From positions 8,576,832 to 8,640,831 of the forward strand of contig JABAKD010000001.1 in NCBI GenBank assembly GCA_012845835.1: a stretch of 64,000 nucleotides of DNA. The letters run 5' to 3'. Shown here piece by piece: positions 51,241 to 63,866 of this stretch. The notes under the pieces are model-generated. The model was not told the DNA's origin and did no database searches. It saw only the letters and a program-made list of their open reading frames with translations. Source of the DNA: Undaria pinnatifida (lineage: Eukaryota > Sar > Phaeophyceae > Laminariales > Alariaceae). The first letter of the stretch is position 1; each line of letters begins with the position of its first letter. The position numbers and the translations under genes were made by a program.

Positions 51241-51579
51241 TTGATCGATGATCGGGTTGCTTTTTTTTTTTTTTCTCGGAATCGGTGTTTTCAGAACAAA
51301 AAAAAGAAAAAAAGAAAAAAAGAAAGAGAGAAAGAAAGAAAGGTGCCCTTTATTCACCATAGTGACGTGTCCGTATACAGTTATCGGGCCCTCTTTTGCG
51401 TACTGTACCGGTTACATTTTGCCGTCTACACTTGCCGTATATGTTGTGGCACGCATGCTCAAGACTCCCCCCCCCCCCTTCGGACAATTTTACCAAGCGC
51501 ATTTGCTGGACAACTCTCAGGACATGTGCTTACGATAGAGTTAGCACCGTTTTTTTTGGGGGGGGGGGGGGGGGAATGA

Positions 51580-51840
51580 CCGGGCTCCTTATTATTAGTC
51601 CAATTTCGTCAGAATGTCGGTAATTTTCACGCGTTTTTTTTTTTTTTTTTTTTTTCGTATGCCTACGTACGTAGGCCATGGCATTGTTCATCGGGATCTT
51701 GCACTTTTTGGTTTCTCTTGGAAATCGTTTTTTTCGGTAGGGGAGAGAGGGCTCACTTCTGTTGTTTTTCTTGTTTTTTTTTCTTCATTGACGATTCGGC
51801 GCGAGTCGACGAGGAGGGCAAGAAAATGCTGAAGAAGTCT
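51580..51840 (+). mobile_element. MITE family G copy
   Basis: GAATGACCGGGCTCCTTATT, CGTCAGAATGTCGG, a T-run, then GTAGGCCATGGCATTGTTCA. Confidence 0.55.
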
Positions 51841-52248
51841 TCTCGTCGCGATGAAAACGAAGGCACGTACCGTAGTGGGGGAAGGGGGGAGGGGAAGGGC
51901 CCGCTATGTGACCCCGGATCTGAGTTCCTACTACTGGGAGGGGGCGCAAGAGTTAGTAATGCGAGGATAATAATAAGTGGGATTGGGAAAAAAAAAAAGA
52001 ATAATAAATGGCGCTGGGGGCCAGTCACTTACCCGCCAGCTCCCTTCGCTGTGGTCTGTAGCTTCCGTGCTGTTTTTTAATTGTGATCTGAGGATCCGCG
52101 AATGGAGCGGTTAGCTGAGCGGTTACAGCTGCTGCTCGGCGCTAAACAGCTCGTCTCTACAAAGTTTTTTTTTCTCTTTTTTGTTTTTTGGTCAGCGAGA
52201 GGGTGCTGTGAGAGTCACTCGTTCGACTGGTGGTGGAAGGAAACCCGG

Positions 52249-52569
52249 TGACGCATGCTACGATATCTAAAGGTCATCAGTTTTTGGTCTGAAAATGTTT
52301 TTTGTTCGGGGTTCCTTAACCCAATAAATTGTCAGAAAAAAAAAATAATGGACCATTTTTTTTCTTGTTCCACGATTTTCGTTGTGTACCTGCAGCCATG
52401 GGTTCTTTTTTCATCCGGTATGATATTTATATAGTAGCAGTTTTACGTTTTTCCAGATTCTTTTTTTTTCTTTCGGGGGGGGGGGGGGAGAGAGAGGTCT
52501 CTAGCTCTCGAATTGAGGAACCTCAGAAAAAAAGTGGTGAACATCTATCCCGCTACCCTAGCACGCGTC
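52249..52569 (+). mobile_element. MITE family G, both ends present
   Basis: Left GACGCATGCTACGATA, right CTACCCTAGCACGCGTC, with TCCTTAACCC, GCCATGGGTTCTTTTTTCAT and GAGGAACCTCAGAAAAAAAG inside. About 320 bases, as at 31823-32133. Confidence 0.7.
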
Positions 52570-53480
52570 GGGTACTAAACAAAAGCGGTGAACCCCCCCC
52601 CCCCCTCCCCCCGCCTCCCGCTGCTTAAGATGCTGTTTTTTTTTTTGTGCTCCCCTGGTTTTACACTGAATACCGGTACAGTTGTTGACGTGGTATCGAG
52701 GTCAGTAACGTGCGGTGCAGCATGTCAGCATGTATATACGTACATTGTGGCGGGAAAAATGTCCCACCTCCGACGTGTGCTACACGATACGAGACGATTT
52801 TAAGACAGAATTGTTTTTCTGCACAACCCGGCTCCTTACCCCCGGACAGTGGGAATTTGGTCATTCTTGCCGTACAATAACAATACGAACTTATCCCTAG
52901 GTTGCATGGGTTCTTGGTCATCGGACAGCTTATTTCAGTTTTTCCAAAAAAAAACATTTTCTGCGCGAGATGCGCAGAGCGCGCCTCAAAAGAGACGCAC
53001 ACCCCGAAGCCCGAAGGGTAGCCTTGTAGACTACATACACCATGAGCTCGTCGTTTGGGCTCTGGTCTGTGTTTGCTTGCAGGGTTATTTGCACGGTTGG
53101 CTAATTCATTTATTTATTAATTTTTAAATATTAGAGCGACAGCGTATCAATTTGGAACCGTGGGTTCGTGTCCCACAGACCTTTTGTTTCTTGTTGAGGG
53201 GGGAGTAGGTGACGTTACTTCTCGAATGCTACAAATGGATAATAACTCTAATAATATTCTGTTTTCGTACTCTTCCCGATATTAAAGCCGGGGGGAGAAA
53301 AAACAAAATAAACCGCCGACCATACATACATATGATAGAGCAGTATAGTGGAAACTACAGACAGTAATAAATTTATAAAATTGATGTGATGTTTAACCTA
53401 GCTCAAAAATCCCCACCTAGAGTATAAATACCAACACTTACTTACCACTATAGTGGACAAAAAATAGGACACCTCCCAGA
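52570..53480. other. No gene; tRNA-like 3' fragment at 53150-53182
   Basis: GAACCGTGGGTTCGTGTCCC followed by ACAGACC looks like a tRNA T-arm and acceptor end, with a good GTGGG/CCCAC stem. The 5' half of a tRNA is not found upstream, so this is a fragment or SINE head. Confidence 0.4.
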
Positions 53481-53489
53481 AAAAGCTCA

Positions 53490-53590
53490 CCCATGTAGTA
53501 TATTATAAGTACCAACAACGCAGCTTGCAAAGATGAGTATTGACCTGAAATTCGTCGAACTCACGGCTGACGTCCTTGAATTTTTTTTTT
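53490..53590 (-). repeat. Dispersed repeat B, short form
   Basis: GTACCAACAACGCAGCTTGC to GAACTCACGGCTGACGTCCT, almost identical to 23205-23275, ending in a T-run. Confidence 0.75.
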
Positions 53591-53649
53591 ATAAAGTTCG
53601 TTTTTCCTTCGGTTTTCAATAGTTTTTGCCGGTTTTTCGCCTTCGCTAC

Positions 53650-56070
53650 TGGAAATATTACTTGAACGAAGTTAGTATAGGGAGGGGTTTTGAGGGCTCT
53701 AAAGGCGTTAACACCCCCCCCCTCCCCGGGGTTTCACGCCAACGACATCCCTACGAAGAGAAACCCTGTGCTAATATACACTATAAAACTCGTTTGGGCT
53801 GGCTGGTGTCACTTTCTTTTGTGTGAGTAAGTCTACTTACAGTTTACAACATAATTAGTCCTGGGGGGGGGGGGGGGGGGAAACATCCCCTGTAAAGGAT
53901 GCACAGGTAGGGGAAACCCGACAAGTGTCCCCGGAAACCGCCTTAAATAAGCGTTTTCCTTAACCGCCACTCCACGTGGTGACCTCTATGGCACAATCCG
54001 ATTAGTCCCCGGCAGGGGACACCAGACAGCAATCCCCTGTGTAAAGGATTCATAAACCACAAGAGTGGACTCGTCGCCATGCTCATTCCTCCAAGTAACA
54101 CCAGGAAGCTTTCCCGACAAGGGGACGCCGTGCTGGTGTTCCCTCTTTTCGGGTTTCATATTTTTAGCACAAAAACACAGTGTTCTGATCTGGGTGTTAT
54201 TTTATATTTCCGTTGCCGAACGCTCGCGAGCGTGACTTCAGGCTATTCTTGAGAGACACGAAAGACAATGAAAACAATAAAACAACTTCATTCAGGCTAT
54301 TCTTGAGGACACAAAAAAAACGATAAAAACACTAAAAAAACAAACGAACAGACAAGCAAATCAAATCAAACAAACAACTCGCCATGATATATCAACCATG
54401 TTGGTAAGTAGTAACTACAAGTTCAAGCCTTTCCAAAAAGCTCGTGCTTTCTTGAACTGAAAAAATGGGAAAAAAAAACTATGACCAGCGGGAATAGTAA
54501 ACCCTACCCGCAGAAACAGCCAAAGTTCAAAGCCTGTACTGGGGGAGATGAACAGGGGCAGGCAATCGTGACCACGGGCTTGTCCAGAGAAGCAAAAGGT
54601 CGCCGAGCGCAAAACCCTCGAGCGCGTTAAGTTAGATGTAGAGTAACAGCGATAATATTGCCGAAATAAATGTGCCGAACAAAACAATCAGGCGACAGCG
54701 CCGCATGTATTCGTGTACATCTCTACAGTCTGTGCCGCAGCAACGAGAGCCATGGATGGGAGGGCGAAACACACACACACTGGCCAATTTTGATTTCAAC
54801 ACCACCAACAGTTTTTTTCTGAGCTACTACTGGTAACGCCTTATTACATAGGAACGGCCACATCGTACTGACTGCTAGAGGACCAAAATAAAATCGAACA
54901 CAACAACAACAAAAAAAAATCGCCTACGACAGCGGTTCAAGCGGTATAGTTTCGACTAAACTACCAACACAATACCGGCCACGTTCAGCACAAGTTCCAA
55001 CCACCCATCGGCCGTACTCACAGCTGACGTTTTTCGTCTTTCTCTTCCTGAGACAAACCTGCAAGAAAATGTGGCCACAACCAAGCACACACACACGCAA
55101 TCCGCGTGACCCGGCCACAAGCACACACCAGACACCAGGCCTACCAGTTGCCAGGTGTGTTTTCGTATTCGTATCCTGCCGCGACTTGGGCGCAACCCTA
55201 CCCACCGCCAAAAGCAGGATGGCGTTCTTATTTGAGGGTGATGATACGAAAAAAAAAACCGTCAGAGTTAGCGGTTGGCCACATGCGTCGACGGCTGATG
55301 TTACACTTTTCTCACACAACATGTACGGGGGCGTTTCTATGCTAGGAGCTGCCATCCAGCCTGATGAAAAAAAAAAAAAAAAAAAAAACGCGTTGCTTTC
55401 AATAACGGGCGAGCCTCTCGTACGGATGTTGCTAACCGTTCGCGAACCGGGACCAGTAGTAGCACGCGTCCCTGGCTGAGCAAATACTACAGTAGAAATC
55501 TCTCTACAGTAGCACCGGTGGAGTAGTGCCGGCTGCCCGTTTTAGTGCCTGTGAAGCAGCACCACCACGACCACGTTGGAAAGGCGTTTTTTATGGGGGG
55601 GTGATCCGAAAGTAAGCCCCCTCAGTTAGTTGGATACGCGTCGACGACTGATGTTGTACACCTTCTTTCAAAGTGATTACAGCGCTGCGAAAAGAGCAAG
55701 GGATTTCGCTATATCTACTACTTCGAAGTGTACTCTCACACTACAAAATTAAAGCGTTTCATTCACCTCACACGCTTACTGCGGCCTCATCGAAGCCTTA
55801 TTTAAACACAGATACCTGGTACGACTCAAAAATCAAAATTTGCGACAAATCCACCACCACCCCACTTCGTACGACACAGCAAACCAAACCATCAAAGTTT
55901 AATGAAAACAGTTATACAACCACAACACGCTCCTTCGACATGTATTTGAATAAGGGACAAGACAACGAGTAGACGTACGCGTGCTACGTAACCTACCCTA
56001 CGACTTTCCTTTCCCCACCGCGGTAAAGGTCTAACTTCTGCGAAACATTACGCACACAGTCCGTGGGGGT
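53650..56070. other. Repeat-derived stretch, no gene recognised
   Basis: Holds a family F MITE at 53650-53712, a G-run and CCCTGTAAAGGAT duplication at 53860-54060, a SINE-like fragment at 54480-54610 (GTGACCACGGGCTTGTCCAG), CA-rich sequence near 55090 and a repeat C cluster at 55500-55560. Open frames are short and unrecognised. Confidence 0.45.
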
Positions 56071-56074
56071 CCTG

Positions 56075-56378
56075 ATTTAGTGCGGTAACTTTTAGTGCGT
56101 GCACCCACAATAGTGCGGTAACTTTTAGTGCGTGCACCCACTATAGCGCGGTACCTTTTAGTGCGTGCACCCATTATGTGTGGTACATTTTAGGGCGTAC
56201 AACCACTTTAGTGCGGTACCTTTTAGTGCGGTACCTTTTAGTGCGGTACCTTTTAGTGCGTACAGCCACTTTAGTGCGTTTCCTTTTAAGTGCGTGCACC
56301 AAGTACAGTGGGGTATCTTTGAGTGCGTGCACCCAAATACAGTGCGGTACCTTTTAGTGCGTGAATCTACCTTAGTGC
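56075..56378 (+). repeat. 33-bp tandem array
   Basis: About nine units of TAGTGCGGTACCTTTTAGTG plus CGTGCACCCACTA, some shortened to the 17-base core TAGTGCGGTACCTTTTA. Confidence 0.9.
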
Positions 56379-56789
56379 CGCGAAAAACGCCCGACGCGAC
56401 CTCGCCCTACAGAGTAGCGCACTGCTGTCCCTAGATACAGAAGTGTTAGCAGTTCAACGCGGGATCCCATTTCATAGTGCCGACGTTTTCGTCTCGCAAA
56501 GCACCGCACGACTGACTGCCTCTCCACAGCTCTGCCGGCCGCACGTATACCGTTACAAGACCACCGCTCGCGCAACAAAGAAACGAAAATACCAAAACTG
56601 CGGTGGTGGAGTGGTGGGGGTAGCCTCCTTTCACTTCCGGGTTTTCATCACGCGCACTCGAGTGACTTCTGCACGTCACACGGACCAAGAAAAAAAAAGG
56701 CTAAATGGGGTCATTTTTTTGGGCGCAGAGTAGCTTCTACCATTCCACATAGTAGCGGATTTGCATACCGCGAAATTTTAAGCGAACAG

Positions 56790-56812
56790 ACCGCAAAGGG
56801 CCAGGGGGGTTG

Positions 56813-56844
<32 letters not shown>

Positions 56845-56960
56845 CGGGGGCGTCACTCGCGCGAGTGCCATCACCCGAGCGACTGCACAAAAAAAACAAC
56901 AACAACGACAACAAAACAGGGGACAAAAAGTGACCCCCCCCCCCCCCCCCCACCACCGTA
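56790..56960. repeat. 30-base G-run with GAGTG palindrome and C-run
   Basis: G-run at about 56815-56844, then CACTCGCGCGAGTGCC, then a C-run of 17 at about 56935-56951. The two runs could pair as a hairpin, or the G-run could form quadruplexes. Bases 56961-57450 hold nothing recognised. Confidence 0.85.
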
Positions 56961-57449
56961 GCCTGGCTACTAAGAAAAACAAAAACTAAGAGCATCCCTT
57001 ACTAATCCCATACAAAGCCTGTCTGTAGTCATCGCTGATTGGCGGCGGGGTAAGCTACTGGGAAATTGTGTTTTTTTTTTTCAGCCTCGACGCGGAATCA
57101 TATCGACGTTTTCATCACGATTGATAAGGCGTTCTCTTACTGTTAATATACAGGGCGCCCTCTGCATACCACTCCACTCCGAACGGAAGTATAGCGACCG
57201 ATTGGTATTAAACATCAATGCCAAACGGGCCTTACGTTTACGCCCAGGATGGTATCCCCTCTCTTGCCCGTCTAATGTTACACGGCAAACAACGAAAAGC
57301 AAGAACTGCGCCTCCGACGCAGTAATAGATACTTCACGCAACCCTCGGATACGACTTCGCTAATTGTCTCCACGGTCGTCGGCATTGCGCGTGGATCCGC
57401 CTCTAACACCTCAGGCGGTCTTCCAGCAATGGAATATTTCCACACACCT

Positions 57450-58090
57450 CTGATAGATCATGATCTATGACATCTAGATCATCTGCAGCAGATCATGCAC
57501 CTGCCGCTATGATATGCTGTGCAGGGTGCCTACATAGATAGTACAATTCCAACACTAGAAACAGTTGCCAAGTCAATGCAGATCGTACGGCTCCCACCCG
57601 GCAACATGAGCCATAGACCATACAGATCTTCCTTGAAAGATCTAGATCACCGGGGGTGGGGACCGGTGATCTGTGTGATCTGTCTGAAACGTGCAATGTT
57701 TCCCGGTCGGGGTAGCCAACACAAAAACGGTGTCGCTGCAAAAACTTACGCTTGCCTCACCCCCGTTGAGCCTACTTTTCGCCCGCATCGGCTGTACGAG
57801 TACCTCGACCTTCGCCAGCGTCTCCCGCAACCCGCAAGCATATTGAAACCCGCAACCTTTCACGGGGTTCCCTCTCCCCTCCTCCCCCCTCCTCCCCCCT
57901 CCCCCTCCCTCCCTCCACCTCCGGCCTCTTTCCTCTCGTTTCCTCCCGCTCTCCTCCCCCCTCCTTTGTCCCCCCTCTTCCCCCTCACCCTCTTCCCGCC
58001 CTGCCCCCCCCCTCCGTTCTCCCCTCCCCCCCCCTCCCGCTCCGTCCTCTCCCTTCCCCTCGACCCCGTCTCCCCCTCCAAGTCTCCTCT
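57450..58090. repeat. GATCT-rich patch, then pyrimidine-rich tract
   Basis: 57450-57680 is rich in AGATCATG and GATCTGTGTGATC motifs. 57870-58080 is nearly pure CCCTCC pyrimidine just downstream of the GT47 stop codon. Confidence 0.65.
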
Positions 58091-58103
58091 CTTGGGCGAA
58101 TAG

Positions 58104-61100
58104 CTAGCTTCCCCGGGATTCGATTCGTTGTACGAGGTTATCCACAATGTGTCGAGCGATGGTTTGGAAATCGTTTGTCGCGCCCTCGAAGATTTTCCAG
58201 TAAGCTTGAATCGACGCGCGCTGATTGGGCAAAAGGGGTTTCCAAGGAGGAGGGGGGGGGGGGGGGGGGGGGAGAGCATGAGCGCGTGAGACAGAAATAA
58301 AAATTGTTTTCCGGTTAGCACCTTGGAAGGCCGGTAATCCGGCAATTACCTGAGTTACCACGGTAGTCGGGACGTTTTGGTATATTCAGGAAGGGGTTTC
58401 GTTAAAACGATGAAGCTCGTCTCGGGTGGACAGCTCGAGGTCACCTGGAATCTGCCTCAATAGTCCGGGCGCGTGATCTGAACAAAAACCGTTCCTGTGG
58501 ATAATAAGGCTGTGACTAACGCTATTAACGCTATTCTTACGATTTTTTTTTTTTTTTCAAATGCATTTATTCTTGATGAAAAAAAAGGATCTTGAATAAA
58601 GCTGCTCTTATTTATGAAGAAAAAAATTATCGCACCGGCCGTTAATCAGTCTTCGTCCCGGCGCATTGCTCTGAACAAAGCTATTCTTATGAAAAAAGGA
58701 TCTGACTTTAAAGCTGTTCTTAAGAAAGAAAGAAAAAAGTACATGATACGCATCGGCCGTCATTCGGTCTTCATCCCGGCGCGTGATCTGAATACAGTTG
58801 GAGCGCCCCGTGACGAGCACTCTCAACTGCACAGTGCTCTTTTGTGTATGCGGGACATTGAACGACAACAGCAAAATATCTAGAACCGATCCACCCAGCC
58901 AACCAGATGGCGTCCTGGGCGCGTCGCGAACGCTGAAGTAGACCTGTACCCGATTTTGGCCACAGCAACACCCGTGTATATACCTGAGTTTGGCTATCGC
59001 CAACAAGGAGTTATACCGATTTGACCGCTATTGACCCTTTTAGCACCGCACTCCCGACACAGGGACAAAACGCTTGAAGTTTGACTAGAATAACTAAAGG
59101 GTTTGGAAATAGGTTCAAGTCCCAAACGCTCTTGTCCTGGGCGCTCTTAAAAAATCGGGGTACCCACCGCATGCCAGGTATCGAAAGTGACAGTCTCATA
59201 CATAGGAACGGTTGTGTCCCCCCCCCCTTTTTTTTCCAATTTGCGACACCCCCCATTGTGAACCTTGTGAACTACACTATGGTACCTGGTATGCTCGTTT
59301 GGGCTGATCGGCGGCGGTAGTTGCCCCCGGCTTTTACTTGCGCGGCACCTACATTTCCTTCTCTTGATTTTAAGAGGTTTGTGTGTGTATGTGTGTGTGT
59401 TTTTTTGTACCTTGTATATACCTGTTGGATATACCTCGTAGGAACGAACGCCTGCAGGAAGGAACGCCGGCGTTCACTATTTTTTTTAACCCTTCTGCGA
59501 CACTGGCGGCGAAAAAAAAAAAAGGCAATGGCATGATTCACCCCCCCGAAGGGGAAGCCCGTAATTTTTTTTTTTTTTTTTCTGACCACATTTAGTTATG
59601 ACTTACTATTAACATATTCCCCCGTAAAACAACTACTACTGCTGCTGCTCGTAGTAGTCGAAATAAACATCTTAACGCCGGTGAAAAATGAAAAAAAAAA
59701 AACGAAAATCGACGACGAGGGGCGTTGTACAAACCTGGAAAAAAAAAGAAAAAGATTGCCGATTCGGCAACCCTTTACGCGCGAAAAAAAAAACATAGGC
59801 ACTCCACAACCGGGGTGGAAGAAAGGGGAAGACATCTGCGACCCCGGCTTCTTCTCCAGAAGGTCGCTGGAGGTAATTAATACGAGGCCTCTTAGCGCCT
59901 TTACAACTGGAAACCCGTTTTTGGGGACAAAATTACTTGGATTTAGTATAGGGAGGGCTTCGGGGGCTCTTAAATAAAGGGGTTAAGAGTAGGGCTGGAA
60001 AGAAAAAGCAACGGTAAACTTGAAAAAAAGAAAAAAAGAACAACAACAACAAAAAAACCACCGTGAATGCCACCAACTTCTCACCTGCATTTCTTTGAGG
60101 TTTTCTGGCGGCACCGCCCGGAGGGTCTCGATCATTGCCGGCCCCACCTCATCCGGACTGAACGCGAAGGAAAAGAGGTCCCAATCGAATTCATCTTCGA
60201 ATGGCGGGACCAAGTCCCTGCCGACGAACACAGGGATAGACCCCGCGCTCATGACCTGGAGAGTCGGATACAGAAATTTGCGCGCGGAGTTCGGAGTGTT
60301 TTTGCATCTGGCAGGCGGGCGCGTTCGTTGCTTTCTCTTTGATTTGCGCGGAGAGTTCGGCGTCTTTTGCGTATGGCGGGCGCGTTTTCTTATGATCTCT
60401 TTGTGCCTCGAGACGCGTGGTTCTTTTTCGATGGTTAATCAACTAACAATGACTGAAAGGCAGTGAGTTTTCCTTTGCGTACGTCCAGCCCCAACTAGGG
60501 TGCGCCATTTTGTACAGCTATTCTAACCACGTCAGCTGTGAGTTCGACGAAAAAAATTGGGGCCGATTATCATTGCGGTATCAAGGTCTAGGAAGGACGC
60601 GGAGCAGGCAGCACGAGTATCGTCGTGCTTTACACACGCGTGTGTCTCCCAACTCTTGCCGTTGCGGCTGTTATTACTGCGGAGACAACTGTTAGCAGGA
60701 TGACTTATAATACCAAAACGGGGGGGGGGCAAAAGAGCACGTGCCTTTGTTTTGATTGAGCGTAGACTCAAGTTTTATTTTGTCGGCTGGCCTTACCAGG
60801 CCTTTAGTGCCCCAGTCAAACGCGGTAGTAGTCGTAGCAGCGTAGGAGAGAGAGAGAGAGAGCTGCTTGCTTGAAAAATTGGCGATGCATTCGTTTTGGG
60901 TCTTGTGATGACTTCATCCTGTTAACAGTGAATCTCGGTAATGAATACGAATACCTCGTAGGACGAATCCCTTGCCCCAGCGACCCTGGCTCGTTTTTTG
61001 TGCGGTCGATGCTGCAATCATCAGATTTTTTTTTTTGCGTTTTTCGAAAGGGTGAAGACTACGGCTATGCATGGAATGAGTAACACCCCCCCCCTCCCTC

Positions 61101-63329
61101 CCCTCCCATGGTGAAATACATGACCCAAGTAGAAGGCAAGCAACCTACACGGTGGAGTGACTCAAGTACGGCAAGCAACCTAAATGGTGGAATGACTTTT
61201 GAGTAAGGCAAGCAACAAATGACTACGCCCCCTCCCCCCCCCCCCCACCCTCCCTCCCCTTTTGCTAAATGGCTACCTCCTCAATGGAGGAGGGGCCAAG
61301 CCATTCATAAATATTTCGGTGAAAAACTGCCGCCCCCTGTCGTACCCTTCACGCGACTCGTCGAACACCTCACGGCGCTTTTCGCGCTTGGTGCAAGCAA
61401 TGTCTGTCTGGTTGGTAAAAAAACCCGACGTGCTCCGTCCCGGCCTAGCAGGGATGCGAGGGTCTGTGGTCATACGACTACGGTCATGCACAAACCGAGT
61501 ACACCCCCCCCACCCCTCCCCTCCCTGACGAAGTCAGAGTTGGGCGCTGATATCATTTTGCGGTTATTTTTAACCGGTAAAAAACCGAGACTCGGCTACA
61601 GCCAAGGGTTTTCACGGGTCACGGCCCGGCCCGGCCCGGCCCGCGGGTCGGTTCAGAAGGCATTCATAAAAAACCCATACGGGTCGGGTCGGGTCGGGTC
61701 GGGTCGGGTCAGGAAGTGTTGGAGATCTCACGGGTCGAGTCGGGTCCGGTCGGGAGGTTTCCAAATGTCCCGGGGTCGGGTCGGATCACCCTGTGACACG
61801 ATGCGTCCGGCGAAAAACAATGATTATCCGACCCCTTGAAAAAAAAAAGGCCTGATTGCGGCAGAGAGAGGGGAGAGAGAGGTCGTCCTGTAGCGCCGAT
61901 TGAGAGCAAGTGCCGGCTGCCCGCTACAGCAGTGCGTGTGACGTTCGGTGACGCGCGCTACGGCGAAGGCGTGCACAGACAGCATTGCTTTTCTGGGGGC
62001 TACCCACTAGGCGCTCTATTCCCCCCCAAAGAAAACTGCTCTCGAGAACAACTGCAAAAAAGTGGAATCCGACGACTAAAAAACAAAACAAAACAAACAA
62101 ACAAACAAACAAACAAAAGAAAAGAAAAGAAAACATAAAAAATGGCCTCTAGGTTCTACCAAAAAACAATTAACAAAACAAAACAATTCACGAAACAAAA
62201 CAAAACAAAACAAAAAGAGCCAAGCAATGAACGCGCGACGCGACATTCCTGCGGCTTTGTTGGGGGGGGTGGGGGGGGAAGTTAACGAAACCGGCCAAGA
62301 CTCGAGAAAAATATTTTTATCCGTACAACCTACCATCTCTACCGCGCCGCGTATCCGGTCGGCACAGAGGGGAACAGCCACTGCGGTGTGGGTACAACGC
62401 AAGGAGACATCCCACGGTGTGGTTGCAGCACGATCAGATCAGTCCCTGAGCTCCTCACACGAGGAACTCAATATCTCACCCGAAAAAAAAACGTGCCTTC
62501 GAGAGGCGTTTCGTTCTCGCCCCAACTACCCCACCAAAGCTTCTAGTGCCTCAGCCCTAAAACTGTTGTGTACTCTTCACTGTAACCGTTAGTTCCTCAC
62601 AACATGAGGAGCTCGGTTGGCCGGGGACTTTTTGTTGGCGCAAATAGTGCAACCTCTATGTCGTGTGATGACTCGCCATGCGGAGCGGTGCCGGTTTCCG
62701 CTATAGTAGTGCCGTTGTTTCCGGCCGGCGCAAAATCGACACTACTACAGAAGGACAACCACTGCTGCTGCATTGGTACCCGAAAACCGGACGCACCAAA
62801 AGCCCCTAAAAAGTAGAAACCTAGCACTGGGCTGCGAAATCAACTGAGTTAAATCGACACACGACGCGTATGAAAATACGTGGAAGTGTGGTGAGCTAAA
62901 GCTTTATTTTTCCCCATCCGCCGGAGGATGAAAAAAAAGAAAAAAAAAAAAAAAAGTAGAAACCGTACGACGGGTTCGGGGTATTTTCGGCCGGGTATTA
63001 CGCCCCCTATCCCCTACAACACACAACTTACAACGCCTCTACATTTCGATGGAAACCGTTGTCTCCATATGTCTTACCTCTCCAAGCCGGTAGGTTCCCG
63101 GCGAGCGGCCCGACGGGACCAACGAGAAGGTAGTGTTCATCAGGTCGCCGTAGTCATAGTCGTCGTACCGGGCCTTCAATGCTTCGCAGTACTCGACGTT
63201 GTTCGGACGCAGGTGATCGTTGTGCAACTCGAAGCAGTGCATAGACATGATGATTCCGTTCGCCTCATCGTGAAGGGGCATGACGGCCATCCTCTCCTCC
63301 GATCCGTCCCCTCGCAGGTAGATGCTGCC
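58104..63329 (-). CDS. Exostosin-type GT47 glycosyltransferase, C-terminal half
   Basis: Three minus-strand exons in phase 0: 63078-63329 (84 codons), 60085-60255 (57 codons) and 58104-58220 (38 codons plus TAG), with GT-AG junctions. The encoded 179 residues run GSIYLRG, then YGDLMNTTFSLVPSGRSPG, TYRLGE joined to VMSAGSIPVFVG, then PPFEDEFDW and SFAFSPDEVG, then a helical end (QAYWKIFEGATNDFQ). This is the conserved nucleotide-sugar-binding half of exostosin (PF03016-type) proteins, in which the acidic EV/EA..G.IPV turn binds the donor. Such enzymes are type II Golgi proteins that build cell-wall or matrix polysaccharides. The N-terminal exons, including any membrane anchor, lie beyond 64000. 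Three pseudo-exons stand in the intron upstream of the first exon. The sugar transferred cannot be told from this part. Confidence 0.9.
58740..59000. repeat. Fragment related to the long inverted repeat
   Basis: AGATGGCGTCCTGGGCGCG and GTACCCGATTTTGGCCACAG resemble one arm of 38270-39660. In GT47 intron. Confidence 0.45.
59790..59990. mobile_element. SINE fragment next to family F MITE
   Basis: 59810-59870 has GACATCTGCGACCCCGGCTT of the SINE body. 59889-59987 is a family F copy (TTAGCGCCTTTACAACTGGA to AAAGGGGTTAAG). Confidence 0.6.
60525..60605 (+). repeat. Dispersed repeat B, short form
   Basis: CCACGTCAGCTGTGAGTTCG and GGGGCCGATTATCATT match 20825-20865 and 11645-11690. Confidence 0.55.
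61340..61510 (+). repeat. Dispersed repeat E
   Basis: CACGCGACTCGTCGAACACC through GATGCGAGGGTCTGTGG to a C-run, nearly the same as 2310-2470. In GT47 intron. Confidence 0.75.
61603..61793 (+). mobile_element. GGGTC-type hAT-like MITE, diverged ends
   Basis: Starts CAAGGGTTTTCACGGGTC and contains five perfect GGGTC units at 61681-61710. The right end near 61793 (ATCACCCTG) is degraded and no duplication is seen. Confidence 0.6.
62815..62945 (-). repeat. Dispersed repeat M
   Basis: AACTGAGTTAAATCGACACA, AAATACGTGGAAGTGTGGTG and CATCCGCCGGAGGATGAAAA. Confidence 0.65.
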
Positions 63330-63446
63330 CTGCAAACGATTGAAAAGTAGAAAAAAAAAAAGCTCTTGATTGAGGTCATTCCTGACAAAAAACCAAAACA
63401 CGACTTGCGATATTTGTAAATCGGCGTTTGGTGCGTTTTTTTTTTT

Positions 63447-63548
63447 CTCGAAGCAGCGCATCGACATGATGCTTGCGTTCGTCTTATCGTGCCGGGCTAC
63501 GATGGCCACCCTCTCTTCCGATCTGTGCCCTCGCAGATAAATGCTGCC
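63447..63548 (-). pseudogene. GT47 pseudo-exon, copy 2
   Basis: Begins after a CACAG acceptor exactly as the working exon does, and reads GSIYLRGHRSEERVAIVA onward, ending MSMRCFE. That is 34 codons with the frame intact, then an A-run replaces the rest of the exon and no donor is present. Confidence 0.85.
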
Positions 63549-63659
63549 CTGTGAACTAGTTTTTTTTTTCAATTAACGCCCACTTAAGGTCATTCCTGAC
63601 GAAAGAAAACGCGATGTATGACATTTGTAGTTGTAAAATGGCGCTTGTCACGTTTCTTT

Positions 63660-63751
63660 GTTCGAAGCAGTGCATGGAAAAGATTGTTCCGTTGAGTTCA
63701 TCGTGCAGGCATTATCCCTTCTGTTCCGTGCCCTCGCAGGTGGATGCTGCC
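63660..63751 (-). pseudogene. GT47 pseudo-exon, copy 3
   Basis: TTTGCAG acceptor, then GSIHLRGHGTE, a frameshifting deletion and CATGCACTGCTTCGAA at the end. Confidence 0.85.
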
Positions 63752-63866
63752 CTGCAAACCAGAAAAACAGTTGGGAAAAAAACACCCACTGCAGGTCATT
63801 CCTGACAAAAAAAAAAAACACGATTCGTGACATTTGCTGTTTTGCGGAGTTTGGTGTGTTTTTTGT

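Noticed and set aside
52100-52240. tRNA-like gene with intron (TAGCTGAGCGGTTA plus a GTTCGACTGG box)
   Set aside because: Box A is good but box B is poor, and no complete cloverleaf can be drawn.
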